A DNA stretch of 64,000 bases from Bauldia litoralis (GCF_900104485.1 NZ_FMXQ01000005.1:248001-312000), one strand, 5' to 3'; counted from the first letter of the stretch, positions 55,023 through 63,605 are shown. Program-made: numbers and translations. Notes: generated by a model from the letters alone, not told the origin.

Positions 55023-55324
55023 CCCGGCCTACAGACCCCTATTCCATCGACGCGACCATGGACCCGGCGCAGGAGGCGGCCGCCGACTCGCTGCCGCCTC
55101 CACCGCATTCCGCGATGAACGAGCGGCCGCTGGCGCAATACGAGGTGCATCCCGCCGCGCGCTATTTCCGGCGCGGCCCATGGGAGAATGCGGCGACCAT
55201 TGTCATCGCGCTCGGCGTCATCATGCTGATGCAGCCCTTCTCGCTGTTTCTCTACGGCTGGTCCTTCGCCACCATCCTCTTCGGCACGGTGATGTTCATC
55301 ATCGTCAGCCATTTCGTGGATTAG
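55019..55324 (+). CDS. Small two-helix membrane protein of the transporter operon
   Basis: A 101-residue protein with a polar N-terminal half (MTRPTDPYSIDATMDPAQEA, Pro-rich SLPPPPHSAM) and two hydrophobic segments at about 57-75 (NAATIVIALGVIMLMQPFSLF) and 78-98 (WSFATILFGTVMFIIVSHF). ATGA overlap with the permease, and a 4-bp gap to the ATPase gene, argue that it is translated. Glycerol-type ABC operons of rhizobia also carry a small membrane protein at this position. The function is unknown; it may be a permease accessory subunit. Confidence 0.75.
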   Translation: MTRPTDPYSIDATMDPAQEAAADSLPPPPHSAMNERPLAQYEVHPAARYFRRGPWENAATIVIALGVIMLMQPFSLFLYGWSFATILFGTVMFIIVSHFVD

Positions 55325-55328
55325 AGCG

Positions 55329-56426
55329 ATGGCTGAAATCCGCGTCGAGAAACTCCACAAGGCCTTCGGCGAATTCGTTGCCGTGCGCGAGTCCGACTTC
55401 ACCGTCGCCGATGGCGAGTTCTTCGTCATGCTGGGGCCGTCGGGCTGCGGCAAGACGACAACGCTCAGGATGATCGCCGGCCTTGAGCTGCCGACCTCCG
55501 GCCGCATCCTGCTTGGCGGCGAGGACGTCACCTTCAACCGGGCGGCAGCGCGCGACATCGCCTTCGTCTTCCAGCTCTTCGCGCTCTACCCGCACATGAA
55601 CGTTCGCCAGAACATCGGCTTTCCGCTGAAGTGCGAGGGGATGCCGCGCGCCGAGATTCGGGCGCGGGTTGAGGAGACCGCGCGCTTCCTGCGGATCGAC
55701 CACCTGCTCAGCCAGCCGACATCGCGGCTGGCCGGCGGCGACCGCCAGCGCGTCGCGCTCGGCCGCGCCATCGTCCGCCGCCCCAAGGCCTTCCTGATGG
55801 ACGAGCCGCTCGGCACCCTCGATACCGAGTTCCGCGATCTGATGGTCCGCGAGTTGCGCGAGTTGCATATGCGCATCGCGGCAACCACGGTCTACGTCAC
55901 CCACGACCAGCTCGAGGCGATGTCGATGGCCGACAAGATCGCTGTGATGAACCGCGGCGACATCGAGCAGTTCGGCACGCCGCAGGAGATCTACGATCGA
56001 CCCGCGACCATGTTCGTCGCCGATTTCATCGGCTCGCCGCCGATGAATTTCCTCGCCTTTCGCGGCAGCGTCGAACCCGGCGCGGCCTCGGTCGGCATCA
56101 ACGGCGCGATCGTCGACATTCCGGCGCCGCGCGAGGCGCGGCCGGAGGGCGACCTGGCGCTCGGGGTCCGGCCGGAGCATGTCCGCTTCGACGACGGCTC
56201 GAAGCTGCGCGGCACGGTGTTCGGCACCGAATATCTCGGCACCACGCAGATCGTCACGGTTACCACCGCCCATGGCACGGTCAAGGCCCGCCTGCCCGCC
56301 GACATTCGCGCCGAGGCCGGGGAAACGGTCGGGTTGTCGCTCCGCTCCGAACGGCTGACCTTGTTCGATGGCGGATCAGGACGCGCCATCCGCACCGCCC
56401 AGAACGAGGGGACCCACCATGGCTGA
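55329..56426 (+). CDS. CUT1 ABC ATPase 1, atypical signature motif
   Basis: A 365-residue ATPase with Walker A GPSGCGKTT (37-45), Q-loop VFQLFALYPH, Walker B AFLMDEP, D-loop LGTLD, H-loop VTHDQ and C-terminal TOBE domain (LGVRPEHV). The ABC signature at 134-138 reads LAGGD where LSGGQ is normal, so one composite ATP site of a heterodimer may be weakened. The neighbouring second ATPase has LSGGE, supporting a heterodimeric motor as in GlpS/GlpT glycerol importers. It overlaps the next gene by 8 nt. Confidence 0.92.
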   Translation: MAEIRVEKLHKAFGEFVAVRESDFTVADGEFFVMLGPSGCGKTTTLRMIAGLELPTSGRILLGGEDVTFNRAAARDIAFVFQLFALYPHMNVRQNIGFPLKCEGMPRAEIRARVEETARFLRIDHLLSQPTSRLAGGDRQRVALGRAIVRRPKAFLMDEPLGTLDTEFRDLMVRELRELHMRIAATTVYVTHDQLEAMSMADKIAVMNRGDIEQFGTPQEIYDRPATMFVADFIGSPPMNFLAFRGSVEPGAASVGINGAIVDIPAPREARPEGDLALGVRPEHVRFDDGSKLRGTVFGTEYLGTTQIVTVTTAHGTVKARLPADIRAEAGETVGLSLRSERLTLFDGGSGRAIRTAQNEGTHHG

Positions 56427-57468
56427 GGTCGTCCTTTCCGGCGTCACCAAGCGGTTCAAGACGGTCGCCGCCGTCGAGTCGCTCGACCTCACCGTCCATG
56501 ACGGCGAGTTCATCGTCCTGCTCGGCCCGACCGGCGCCGGCAAGACGACGACGCTGCGCCTGGTCGGCGGTCTCGAACGTCCCGATGAGGGGTCGATCAC
56601 CATCGGTGGCCACGACGTCACCCATGCCGCCCCGGCGGCGCGCGATGTCGCCTTCGTCTTCCAGCAATATTCGCTCTATCCGCACCTGTCCGCCTACGAC
56701 AATCTCGCCTTCCCGCTGCGCTCGCCGGCGCGGCGCGTGCCCGAGGACGAGATCCGCAAGCGGGTCGGTGAGATCGCCGAAATGCTGCGTATCTCGGCCA
56801 AGCTGCAGAACCGCGCCACGCAACTGTCCGGCGGCGAGATGCAGCGGGTGGCGATCGGCCGGGCCCTCGTCCGCCGTCCATCGATCTACCTGATGGACGA
56901 GCCGCTCTCCTCGCTCGACGCCAAGCTGCGCTCCGACCTGCGGCTCGAACTGAAGCGCATCCAGCAGGATCTTGGCGCGACGATTCTCTATGTCACCCAC
57001 GACCAGACCGAAGCGATGACCATGGCCGTGCGAATCGGCGTTATCGAATCCGGGCGGATGATCCAGCTCGGCACCCCGCGCGAGATCTACACCGCGCCGG
57101 CGAGCGTTTATGTCGCAACCCGCCTTGGCCAGCCGGCGATCAACCTCCTGCCGGTCGGACTTCTGCCCGACGGCGGCGCGCCGACCGGCGGCAAGACCGT
57201 CGGCGCCCGCACCGAGAATCTGCGGATCGCCAAGGCCGCCAACGGTTCGGCAAACGCAACGGTCGACTGGATCGAGCATCTCGGCGACCAGAACCACCTG
57301 CACGTCACCGTCGGCGACCACAAGCTTGTGACGCTCGCCGACCCCGAATCCGACCTGGCGAAAGGCGACCGGGTTTCGCTGTCGCTGGTCGATCCCCTAT
57401 ATTTCGACGCTTCCGGCAAGCGCATTGCCGCGAGCGGAAAAGCAAGGATTCCCCAAGGCAATGGCTGA
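56419..57468 (+). CDS. CUT1 ABC ATPase 2
   Basis: A 349-residue ATPase: Walker A GPTGAGKTT, Q-loop VFQQYSLYPH, signature LSGGEMQRV, Walker B IYLMDEP, H-loop VTHDQ, then a short TOBE domain. The ATG at 56419 follows GAGGGG and overlaps the first ATPase stop. It likely pairs with ATPase 1. The 3' end overlaps dhaL by 8 nt, tying import directly to dihydroxyacetone phosphorylation. Confidence 0.92.
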   Translation: MAEVVLSGVTKRFKTVAAVESLDLTVHDGEFIVLLGPTGAGKTTTLRLVGGLERPDEGSITIGGHDVTHAAPAARDVAFVFQQYSLYPHLSAYDNLAFPLRSPARRVPEDEIRKRVGEIAEMLRISAKLQNRATQLSGGEMQRVAIGRALVRRPSIYLMDEPLSSLDAKLRSDLRLELKRIQQDLGATILYVTHDQTEAMTMAVRIGVIESGRMIQLGTPREIYTAPASVYVATRLGQPAINLLPVGLLPDGGAPTGGKTVGARTENLRIAKAANGSANATVDWIEHLGDQNHLHVTVGDHKLVTLADPESDLAKGDRVSLSLVDPLYFDASGKRIAASGKARIPQGNG

Positions 57469-58090
57469 CCCGACGTCGGACTCGACCGCCATGGCAATTG
57501 ACGAAGCAACCCGCCGGCGGGTGATCGCCGCGGTAGCGCAGGCGATGTTCGACCATGTCGAGGAACTGACCGCCCTCGACCAGGCGATCGGCGATGGCGA
57601 CCACGGCCTCAACATGAAGCGCGGCTTCGAGGCGGTGATGGCCGACATCGACACCCATGCGGCCAAGCCGCTGCCGGAGGCGCTGTCCGGAATCGGCATG
57701 GCGCTGGTGATGAAGGTCGGCGGCGCCTCGGGCCCTCTCTATGGCACCCTGCTGATGACACTCGGCAAGCAGTTGCCGGCCGAACCGACCCGCGCGGAAC
57801 TGGTCAGCGCCTTCGGTGCGGCAATCGAGGCGGTCAAGGCCCGCGGCAAGTCGGACTTCGGCCAGAAGACCATGCTCGACGTCCTCGGCCCGGTGCATGC
57901 CGCGCTACGCGACGGCGGCGACCTCGACACGACCGCCGACAAGGCGGCGGACGCCACGGTGCCGCTGAAGGCGATCCGCGGCCGCGCGTCGTTCCTCGGC
58001 GACCGGTCCATCGGCCACATGGACCCGGGCGCCCGGTCGAGCGCCCTGATGATCCACGCCATCACCAACGTTCTGGAAACGCCCGCATGA
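57461..58090 (+). CDS. dhaL: Dihydroxyacetone kinase subunit DhaL
   Basis: A 209-residue ADP-binding subunit. The Mg-ADP motif ALDQAIGDGDHGLNM (D40, D45, D47) is intact, followed by GGASGPLYGTL and the GRASFLGDRSIGHMDPGARS loop. ADP stays bound and is rephosphorylated by DhaM, then transfers phosphate to dihydroxyacetone on DhaK. The ATG at 57461 is used here; a second ATG at 57491 is possible. It overlaps dhaM by 4 nt. Confidence 0.94.
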   Translation: MADPTSDSTAMAIDEATRRRVIAAVAQAMFDHVEELTALDQAIGDGDHGLNMKRGFEAVMADIDTHAAKPLPEALSGIGMALVMKVGGASGPLYGTLLMTLGKQLPAEPTRAELVSAFGAAIEAVKARGKSDFGQKTMLDVLGPVHAALRDGGDLDTTADKAADATVPLKAIRGRASFLGDRSIGHMDPGARSSALMIHAITNVLETPA

Positions 58091-58476
58091 GCAACGTCGG
58101 CATCGTCATTGTCTCGCATTCGGCCAATGTCGCCAGCGGCACGGCGGAAATGGTTCGCCAGATGGTCGGCGACGAGGTGCCGCTGGCCTATTGCGGCGGC
58201 GACCCCGACGGCGGCCTCGGCACCAGCGTCGAGGCGATCATGCAGGCGATCGACGCGGCCTGGTCCGATTCCGGCATCGCCATCCTGGTCGACCTCGGCG
58301 GCGCCGAAACCAACAGCGAGATGGCCATCGAGATGCAGCCGTCCGAACGGCGCGGCAAGATCGTGATATGCAACGCACCGATCGTCGAGGGCGCCGTCAT
58401 GGCGGCGACCGAAGCATCGGGCGGCGCGCCGCTCGAAGATGTCAAACGAACCGCCGAGGAGCTGTCGCCGGCCTGA
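58087..58476 (+). CDS. dhaM: Dihydroxyacetone kinase phosphotransfer subunit DhaM (EIIA-mannose type)
   Basis: A 129-residue EIIA domain with the phospho-acceptor H11 in VIVSHSANVASG, then YCGGDPDGGLGTSVEAI and LVDLGGAETNSEMAIEM. Only the EIIA domain is present; in some bacteria DhaM is a fusion with HPr and EI, which here are separate downstream genes. It accepts phosphate from HPr and passes it to ADP on DhaL. Confidence 0.94.
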   Translation: MSNVGIVIVSHSANVASGTAEMVRQMVGDEVPLAYCGGDPDGGLGTSVEAIMQAIDAAWSDSGIAILVDLGGAETNSEMAIEMQPSERRGKIVICNAPIVEGAVMAATEASGGAPLEDVKRTAEELSPA

Positions 58477-58505
58477 ACCGGCGAGAGTGAAGGAAAGAAT
58501 ACGGA

Positions 58506-58811
58506 ATGTCAGATCGGCACACCTCCGCCACCGTCCTCCTGACCCACGCGGTCGGCCTTCACGCGCGACCGTCGGTGAAGCTCACCAAGCTCGCCAAGAC
58601 CTTCCGCTCGACCATCGAACTCGGCCTTTCGCCGGATGGGCCGTGGATCGACGCCAAGAGCATCGTCAAGGTGATGGGCGCCAAGGTGCCGCAGGGGACC
58701 AACCTCCATATCCGGGCCGCCGGCGGCGATGCCGACACGGCGGTCGCGGCGCTGATCGATCTGGTCGAGCGGGATTTCGACGAGGCGGGAGCCGATGCGG
58801 CCGGCGGTTGA
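58506..58811 (+). CDS. HPr-like phosphocarrier of the Dha system
   Basis: A 101-residue HPr protein with the active-site H19 in GLHARPSVKLTKLA and a serine region AKSIVKVMGAK. Slightly longer at the C terminus than standard HPr (~88 residues). It lies between dhaM and the enzyme I gene and overlaps the latter by 17 nt, so it is dedicated to this pathway. A ribosome-binding site AAGGAAAG precedes the ATG. Confidence 0.93.
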   Translation: MSDRHTSATVLLTHAVGLHARPSVKLTKLAKTFRSTIELGLSPDGPWIDAKSIVKVMGAKVPQGTNLHIRAAGGDADTAVAALIDLVERDFDEAGADAAGG

Positions 58812-60402
58812 ACGCCGCGGACATGTCGCGGCGCCCGGGATCGCTGCCGGCCCGGTCGTGCGCCTCGATCGCACCGGCGGATTACGGCGCGAACCGAGCG
58901 GCGATCCCGCCCGGGAACGCGCCGACCTCGAAGCCGCCATCGCCTCGTCCATCGTCGCGATCGCCGACCTTGCCGCGACGCTTGAAGGCGAAGCCGCGGA
59001 CATACTCGATTTCCAGATAGCGATGCTTGAGGACGACGCCCTGTCGTCCTCGGCCTTCGCGGCGATCGCCAAGGGCGTCGACGCCGGCACCGCATGGTCG
59101 GATGCCATCCAGGTCCAGGTCGCCGACTATGAGGCAACCGCAGATGAGTATTTCCGGGCGCGCGCCGCCGACCTCGCCGACATTCGCGACCGGGTGCTGC
59201 GCGCCCTCGCCCACGATGGCGATACGGCGACGCCGCCGGGCGCCGTGCTGGCCGGCAATGACGTGACCCCGAGCCGCTTCCTCTCGGTCGACTGGGCAAG
59301 TGGCGGCGGGCTCGCCCTGTTCGCCGGCAGCGCCTCCAGCCATGTCGCGATGCTGGCGCGTTCACGCGGCGTGCCGATGGTCGTCGGAACCGGCCCGATC
59401 GATCTCGGCGACAACGACATCGCCATCGTCGATGGCGAGGCAGGACGAATCGTGCTCAATCCCGGCGCGGAGGACTGGGCCGCCTATGAGGCGACCCGCG
59501 CCGATACGGTGGCACGCTCGGGCCGCGAGGACGCCGTGCTGCGGCTGCCGGCGCGAACCCGCGACGGCAGGCGCCTCAGCGTGATGATCAACGTCGCCGA
59601 GCCGGAGGAACTGGACGCCCTCGACCCGACGACCTGCGACGGCATCGGCCTGGTGCGCACCGAGTTCCTGTTCCATCGCCCGCAGGGACTGCCCGACGAG
59701 GAAACCCAGTATCGCGCCTATCGGCGGATCGTCGAATGGGCGGCCGGCCGGCCCAACGTCCTGCGCACCCTCGACGCCGGGGGCGACAAGCCGGTTCCGG
59801 GCCTGACCATCGACGACGAGTCCAACCCCTTTCTCGGCACGCGAGGCATCCGCCTGTCGCTCGCCTGTCCCGACGTCTTCATGGTGCAGTTACGGGCGAT
59901 GGCGCGGGCCGCGGCGCTCGGCGACGTCAAGGTGATGCTGCCGATGGTGACGGTGCCGCAAGAGATCGACCAGGCCGCCGCCCTGCTCAACCGGGCGGTG
60001 GCCGACCTCGAGGCCGAGGGCGTCGCCTGCCGCCGGCCGGCGCTCGGCATCATGGTCGAGGTACCGGCCGTGGCGATCGAGCCGGCGCTCTATGCCAACG
60101 CCGATTTCTTCTCGATCGGCAGCAACGACCTCACCCAGTATGTCACGGCAAGCGCTCGCGACATCGCGGCCGTGTCGACCCTGAACGACGCCGGCCACCC
60201 GGCGATCCTCAGCCTGATCCGTCGCGTCGTCGATGTCGGCCGGGAGATCGGGCGCGACGTCAGCCTTTGCGGCGACATGGGCAGCGACCCCGCGCATATC
60301 CCGGCGCTGGTCGGCGCGGGGCTGGCGACACTATCCGTCGCACCGCCGCTGGTCGGCCGCACCAAGCTGGCCATCGCCGAAACCGGCGCGGAAGCGTCGT
60401 GA
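58795..60402 (+). CDS. PTS enzyme I (PEP-protein phosphotransferase) of the Dha system
   Basis: A 535-residue enzyme I. Active-site H183 lies in GSASSHVAMLARSRGVPMVVG, PEP-binding segments are GIGLVRTEFLFHR and GTRGIRLSL, FSIGSNDLTQY is present, and the catalytic cysteine is C492 (SLCGDMGSDP). It moves phosphate from PEP to the neighbouring HPr. Most Hyphomicrobiales have only regulatory PTS proteins, so a private EI for Dha is plausible. The 3' end overlaps the next gene by 4 nt (GTGA). Confidence 0.93.
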   Translation: MRPAVERRGHVAAPGIAAGPVVRLDRTGGLRREPSGDPARERADLEAAIASSIVAIADLAATLEGEAADILDFQIAMLEDDALSSSAFAAIAKGVDAGTAWSDAIQVQVADYEATADEYFRARAADLADIRDRVLRALAHDGDTATPPGAVLAGNDVTPSRFLSVDWASGGGLALFAGSASSHVAMLARSRGVPMVVGTGPIDLGDNDIAIVDGEAGRIVLNPGAEDWAAYEATRADTVARSGREDAVLRLPARTRDGRRLSVMINVAEPEELDALDPTTCDGIGLVRTEFLFHRPQGLPDEETQYRAYRRIVEWAAGRPNVLRTLDAGGDKPVPGLTIDDESNPFLGTRGIRLSLACPDVFMVQLRAMARAAALGDVKVMLPMVTVPQEIDQAAALLNRAVADLEAEGVACRRPALGIMVEVPAVAIEPALYANADFFSIGSNDLTQYVTASARDIAAVSTLNDAGHPAILSLIRRVVDVGREIGRDVSLCGDMGSDPAHIPALVGAGLATLSVAPPLVGRTKLAIAETGAEAS

Positions 60403-60827
60403 GCACCCGCAAGAACCGCGCCGAGCCCGCTGCCGATGGCGAGGCCGTCATCCGCTACAAGGCGATCCTGCAGAAGGTCATGGAGACCCGGCCGTCCGGC
60501 ACCCGGCAGCGGCTGGCCGGGGCGCTCGGCAAGAACCGCAGCTTCATCTCGCAGATCACCAACCCCGCCTATGCGACGCCGATCCCGGCCCGTCACATCG
60601 AGACGATCTTCGATATCTGCCACTTTTCCCCGGACGAGCGCCTGCGCTTCATCCAGGCCTATACCGCCGCGCATCCCCGCCGGACGCCGGTCGCCCAGGA
60701 CGGGCGGCACCTGCGCCCGCACACGGTCTACCTGCCCGACCTCGGCGACGAGGCCCGCAACCAGGACCTCGACCGGATGGTCGGCGAGTTCATCCAGAAA
60801 CTGACGCGCCTGATCGGCAAGGGCTGA
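60399..60827 (+). CDS. Small helix-turn-helix-like protein in the dha operon
   Basis: A 142-residue protein starting with GTG. A putative DNA-binding segment at about 35-60 (GTRQRLAGALGKNRSFISQI, then NPAYATPIP) resembles an HTH with the recognition helix NRSFISQI. The rest contains RHIETIFDICHFSPDERLRF and a C-terminal helix (LDRMVGEFIQKLTRLIG). It overlaps the enzyme I gene by 4 nt and sits before dhaK. It may be a repressor of this operon; I do not recognise a named family. Confidence 0.7.
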   Translation: MSTRKNRAEPAADGEAVIRYKAILQKVMETRPSGTRQRLAGALGKNRSFISQITNPAYATPIPARHIETIFDICHFSPDERLRFIQAYTAAHPRRTPVAQDGRHLRPHTVYLPDLGDEARNQDLDRMVGEFIQKLTRLIGKG

Positions 60828-60856
60828 CGGCGCGCCGACTAGAGGGAGGAACATCC

Positions 60857-61840
60857 ATGAAAAAATTCATGAACGGCCCCGACACCATTCTCGCTGAAAG
60901 CCTCGACGGATTCGTCGCCGCCCATGACGACATCGTCGCGATGGGCGAGGACCGCAAGTTCGTCCGCCGCGCGACACTGTCGCCGGGCAAGGTGGCGCTG
61001 ATCTCGGGCGGCGGCTCGGGGCACGAGCCGCTGCACGCCGGCTTCGTCGGCCACGGCATGCTCGATGCCGCCTGCCCCGGCCAGGTCTTCACCTCGCCGA
61101 CACCCGACCAGATGATCGCTGCAGCCGATGCGGTCGACGGTGGCGCCGGAGTGCTGTTCATCGTCAAGAATTACGAAGGCGACGTGATGAATTTCGAGAT
61201 GGCGGCGGAGATGGCCGACCGCGAAATCCTGACGGTGATCATCGACGACGATGTGGCGGTCGAAACCTCGACCTTCTCGACCGGGCGGCGCGGCGTCGCC
61301 GGGACGATGGTGGTCGAGAAGATCGTCGGCGCCGCTGCGGAAGAGGGTCGCGGCCTCGCCGACCTCAAGGCGCTCGGCGACAAGGTCAACGCCGCGACCC
61401 GCTCGATGGGCGTCGCGCTGTCCAGTTGCATCGTGCCGGCCGCCGGCACGCCGACCTTCACGCTCGACGACGACGAAATGGAAATGGGCGTCGGCATCCA
61501 TGGCGAGCCCGGTCGGCGCCGGGTCAAGCTCGAGCCGGCCGACGCGATCGCCGAGGAGATCGTCACCGCGATCGCCGCCGAGATGGGCGCGTCCGGCGAC
61601 GCGCTGCTCCTGGTCAACGGCTTCGGCGGCACGCCGCTGATGGAGCTCTACCTGATGTATCACGCGGCCCGGGCCAGGCTCGAAAGCCGCGGCTTCCGCG
61701 TCACCCGATCGCTGGTCGGCAATTTCGTCACGTCGCTGGAGATGGCCGGCTGTTCGATCACCGTCACCGGGCTCGACGCCGAGACGACGGCGCTATGGGA
61801 TGCGCCGGTCCAGTCGGCTGCATTTCGTCAAGGAATGTGA
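60857..61840 (+). CDS. dhaK: Dihydroxyacetone kinase subunit DhaK
   Basis: A 327-residue substrate-binding subunit of usual length. GGGSGHEPLH (51-60) is the glycine-rich substrate loop and H215 in GVGIHGEPG binds dihydroxyacetone covalently as a hemiaminal. KNYEGDVMNFEMA is typical. A strong AGGGAGGAAC precedes the ATG. It is the last gene of the operon and is separated from DhaL/DhaM by the PTS genes and the small HTH protein. Confidence 0.95.
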   Translation: MKKFMNGPDTILAESLDGFVAAHDDIVAMGEDRKFVRRATLSPGKVALISGGGSGHEPLHAGFVGHGMLDAACPGQVFTSPTPDQMIAAADAVDGGAGVLFIVKNYEGDVMNFEMAAEMADREILTVIIDDDVAVETSTFSTGRRGVAGTMVVEKIVGAAAEEGRGLADLKALGDKVNAATRSMGVALSSCIVPAAGTPTFTLDDDEMEMGVGIHGEPGRRRVKLEPADAIAEEIVTAIAAEMGASGDALLLVNGFGGTPLMELYLMYHAARARLESRGFRVTRSLVGNFVTSLEMAGCSITVTGLDAETTALWDAPVQSAAFRQGM

Positions 61841-62738
61841 CGTGTCACCGGCCCCCTCCGGCCAATACCTGTCCTTCATCTTCCGAACCGGCATCGTTGG
61901 GACAACCCGTGTCACCACTCTCAGAATGCGCATGACCCATTGGCCACGCTATTAACGGGGGTCGAACCGACGAATACGCTAGCCCCCCATGAGAAGCCGG
62001 TCCGATATCCGGATCCGGGCGCATTCAATGCGCTGAGCACGCAGCGGTCTCAGGATCGATGTGATCCGGGTCGTTCGGGGCGATCTCAGGCGGATTCATC
62101 CCGTTGCGTCGCGGCGCTCCTGGAATCAGACGGTCCATGTTGTATAGGATGTTGGCGAGCGTCAGTTGCGGCTCGGCGGGGCGAGACCGATAGTGCGATT
62201 GAGAGGCGAAAACGGGTCTTCTGCTCGGCGAAGACATGCTCGATAGGGGGCCGGATGCCTTGCTTTGGCCTGTACCGGCTTGCGGCATCGGCTTGTCCAC
62301 CGGCTTTCGCCGGTGGATCCGCTCGGCCAGCCACCTCTCGTTCTCCGCGAACAATAGGCGCCGACCGCCTTTGGAACCGCGTTCTCCCGGCTGACAAGGC
62401 GCTTGAGTTGCCGTCCGGCGGACGCCGCCGCAGAGGTCACCGCGCTTTAGCCGATGTCCAGCTGGACACCTTGAAAAACCTTGCCATTGGGATCCCTTCA
62501 GTCGCTCCGGGCGAACGCCCATATCCGACCGGGTGTTTCACCCATCTGACCGCCGGCCGAGCGTGTCCTCAAACCTAGTTGCTGCACTTCGGCTGGGTCC
62601 GAACCCTCGTCAGACGCTCCGAAATCGCCCCGCCGAAGTCGCTGAAAACAGCGGTCGATGGACGGAATATAGACTAGCCTTTTGTACCCCGGGGTCGCTA
62701 CATTAGAAAGCGCGCGTACGTAGCGGAAAGAGGTCATC
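61841..62738. other. Region of decayed sequence after dhaK
   Basis: About 900 bp without an intact gene. The only recognisable content is the transposase remnant at 62124-62336 on the minus strand. The flanks show no family motifs on either strand and base composition becomes less GC-rich towards the right. The last 100 bp (AT-richer, e.g. GGAATATAGACTAGCC) probably contain the promoter of the FkbM gene. Confidence 0.6.
62124..62336 (-). pseudogene. IS5-family transposase C-terminal remnant, frameshifted
   Basis: Three fragments in two frames line up as one IS5-type transposase C terminus. RWLAERIHRRKPVDKPMP (62336-62258) is in one frame. RPPIEHVFAEQKTRFRL (62256-62197) is in another. Then LTLANILYNMDRLI (62168-62124) returns to the first frame. 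This order matches the family pattern RIHRKKP...VEHVFAxQK...LANMAYNxxRL. At least two frameshifts and loss of the N-terminal two thirds make it non-functional. The true left limit is uncertain. Confidence 0.8.
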
Positions 62739-63434
62739 GTGCCAACATATCATGGGCAGATCGGGCAAGACTATTTACTCGATGAAGCTGTATTCCGGGG
62801 AATGAGGGACGGGACATTCATTGATATTGGCGCAAATGACGGAGTCTTCTACAGTAATTCGGTCATGTTCGAACGAGACCGTGGTTGGTCTGGCGTTTGC
62901 GTGGAGCCCAACCCCGCGGTTTTTCCGAAGCTCATCGCGCAGCGCGGCTGCCCCTGTGTCAACGCTGCGGTCGGAGCCGAGCGAGGTGTATTGCCGTTCG
63001 AGCAGGTTGTCGGATACGGGCAGATGCTCAGCGGCCTGAAAGGAAAGGCTTCAAGGGCCCACGACGGACGGATACAGCACGCCGTTGAGGAGCGCGGCAG
63101 CGTGGTCAAGACAATCGATGTCGACGTTATCACGTTTCCGGACATCATCCGCCAGCACGATATCAAGAACGTGGACCTGTTGACCGTTGACACCGAAGGG
63201 AACGAGCCGGAGATCCTCGCCACGATCGCCGAGGCCGACGTAATGGTTCACGTCATTGACGTGGAGTGTAACGACGATAGTGACGTACCTATTCTTACGG
63301 ATGTCCTCGGCGATCAATTCAAACTGATAGCCCGACACCGCTTCGATGCGTTCTTCATCAATCGGGAAAGCCCCTTCTTTGGCCGCCGCCGGCGTCTGAA
63401 GAAGTTAATCGCCAGCGAGGGGCGGTCACTCTAG
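62739..63434 (+). CDS. FkbM-family methyltransferase
   Basis: A 231-residue SAM-dependent methyltransferase. SAM-binding FIDIGANDGVFYSNS, then GVCVEPNPAVFPKL and the FkbM DLLTVDTEGNEPEILA motif are visible. Such enzymes O-methylate sugars or lipids and are common in surface polysaccharide and lateral-gene regions. GTG start with AGAGG nine bases upstream. Codon use is less GC-biased than in the operons to the left, and it lies between two decayed transposase fragments, which points to horizontal acquisition. Confidence 0.9.
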   Translation: MPTYHGQIGQDYLLDEAVFRGMRDGTFIDIGANDGVFYSNSVMFERDRGWSGVCVEPNPAVFPKLIAQRGCPCVNAAVGAERGVLPFEQVVGYGQMLSGLKGKASRAHDGRIQHAVEERGSVVKTIDVDVITFPDIIRQHDIKNVDLLTVDTEGNEPEILATIAEADVMVHVIDVECNDDSDVPILTDVLGDQFKLIARHRFDAFFINRESPFFGRRRRLKKLIASEGRSL

Positions 63435-63605
63435 TCAGCGGGATCGTTCATGTCTTCAAATATGACGGGCGTTGGATCGATGCTCCGCCGGAGTACGGAC
63501 CGCGCAAGACTCTCTACAATCGCTACGTCCGCTGGGCCGCCAAGGGCGTTTGGGTCGGTCTCTTTGACGCATTGGCCGGCGCTGGCGGAAATGGCGGTCG
63601 CGCCG
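63434..63605 (+). pseudogene. IS5-family transposase N-terminal remnant
   Basis: Translated in one frame this reads VSGIVHVFKYDGRWIDAPPE, then YGPRKTLYNRYVRWAAKGVW and VGLFDALAGAGG. This is the well-known start region of IS5-family (IS427-like) transposases. It then loses similarity and no catalytic DDE segment follows in the window. It begins on the last base of the FkbM stop codon, without its own start codon. It may be a truncated insertion-sequence end. Confidence 0.82.

Noticed and set aside
61940..62578. 212-codon plus-strand frame after dhaK
   Set aside because: It lies over the transposase remnant on the other strand and has no motif or ribosome-binding site.
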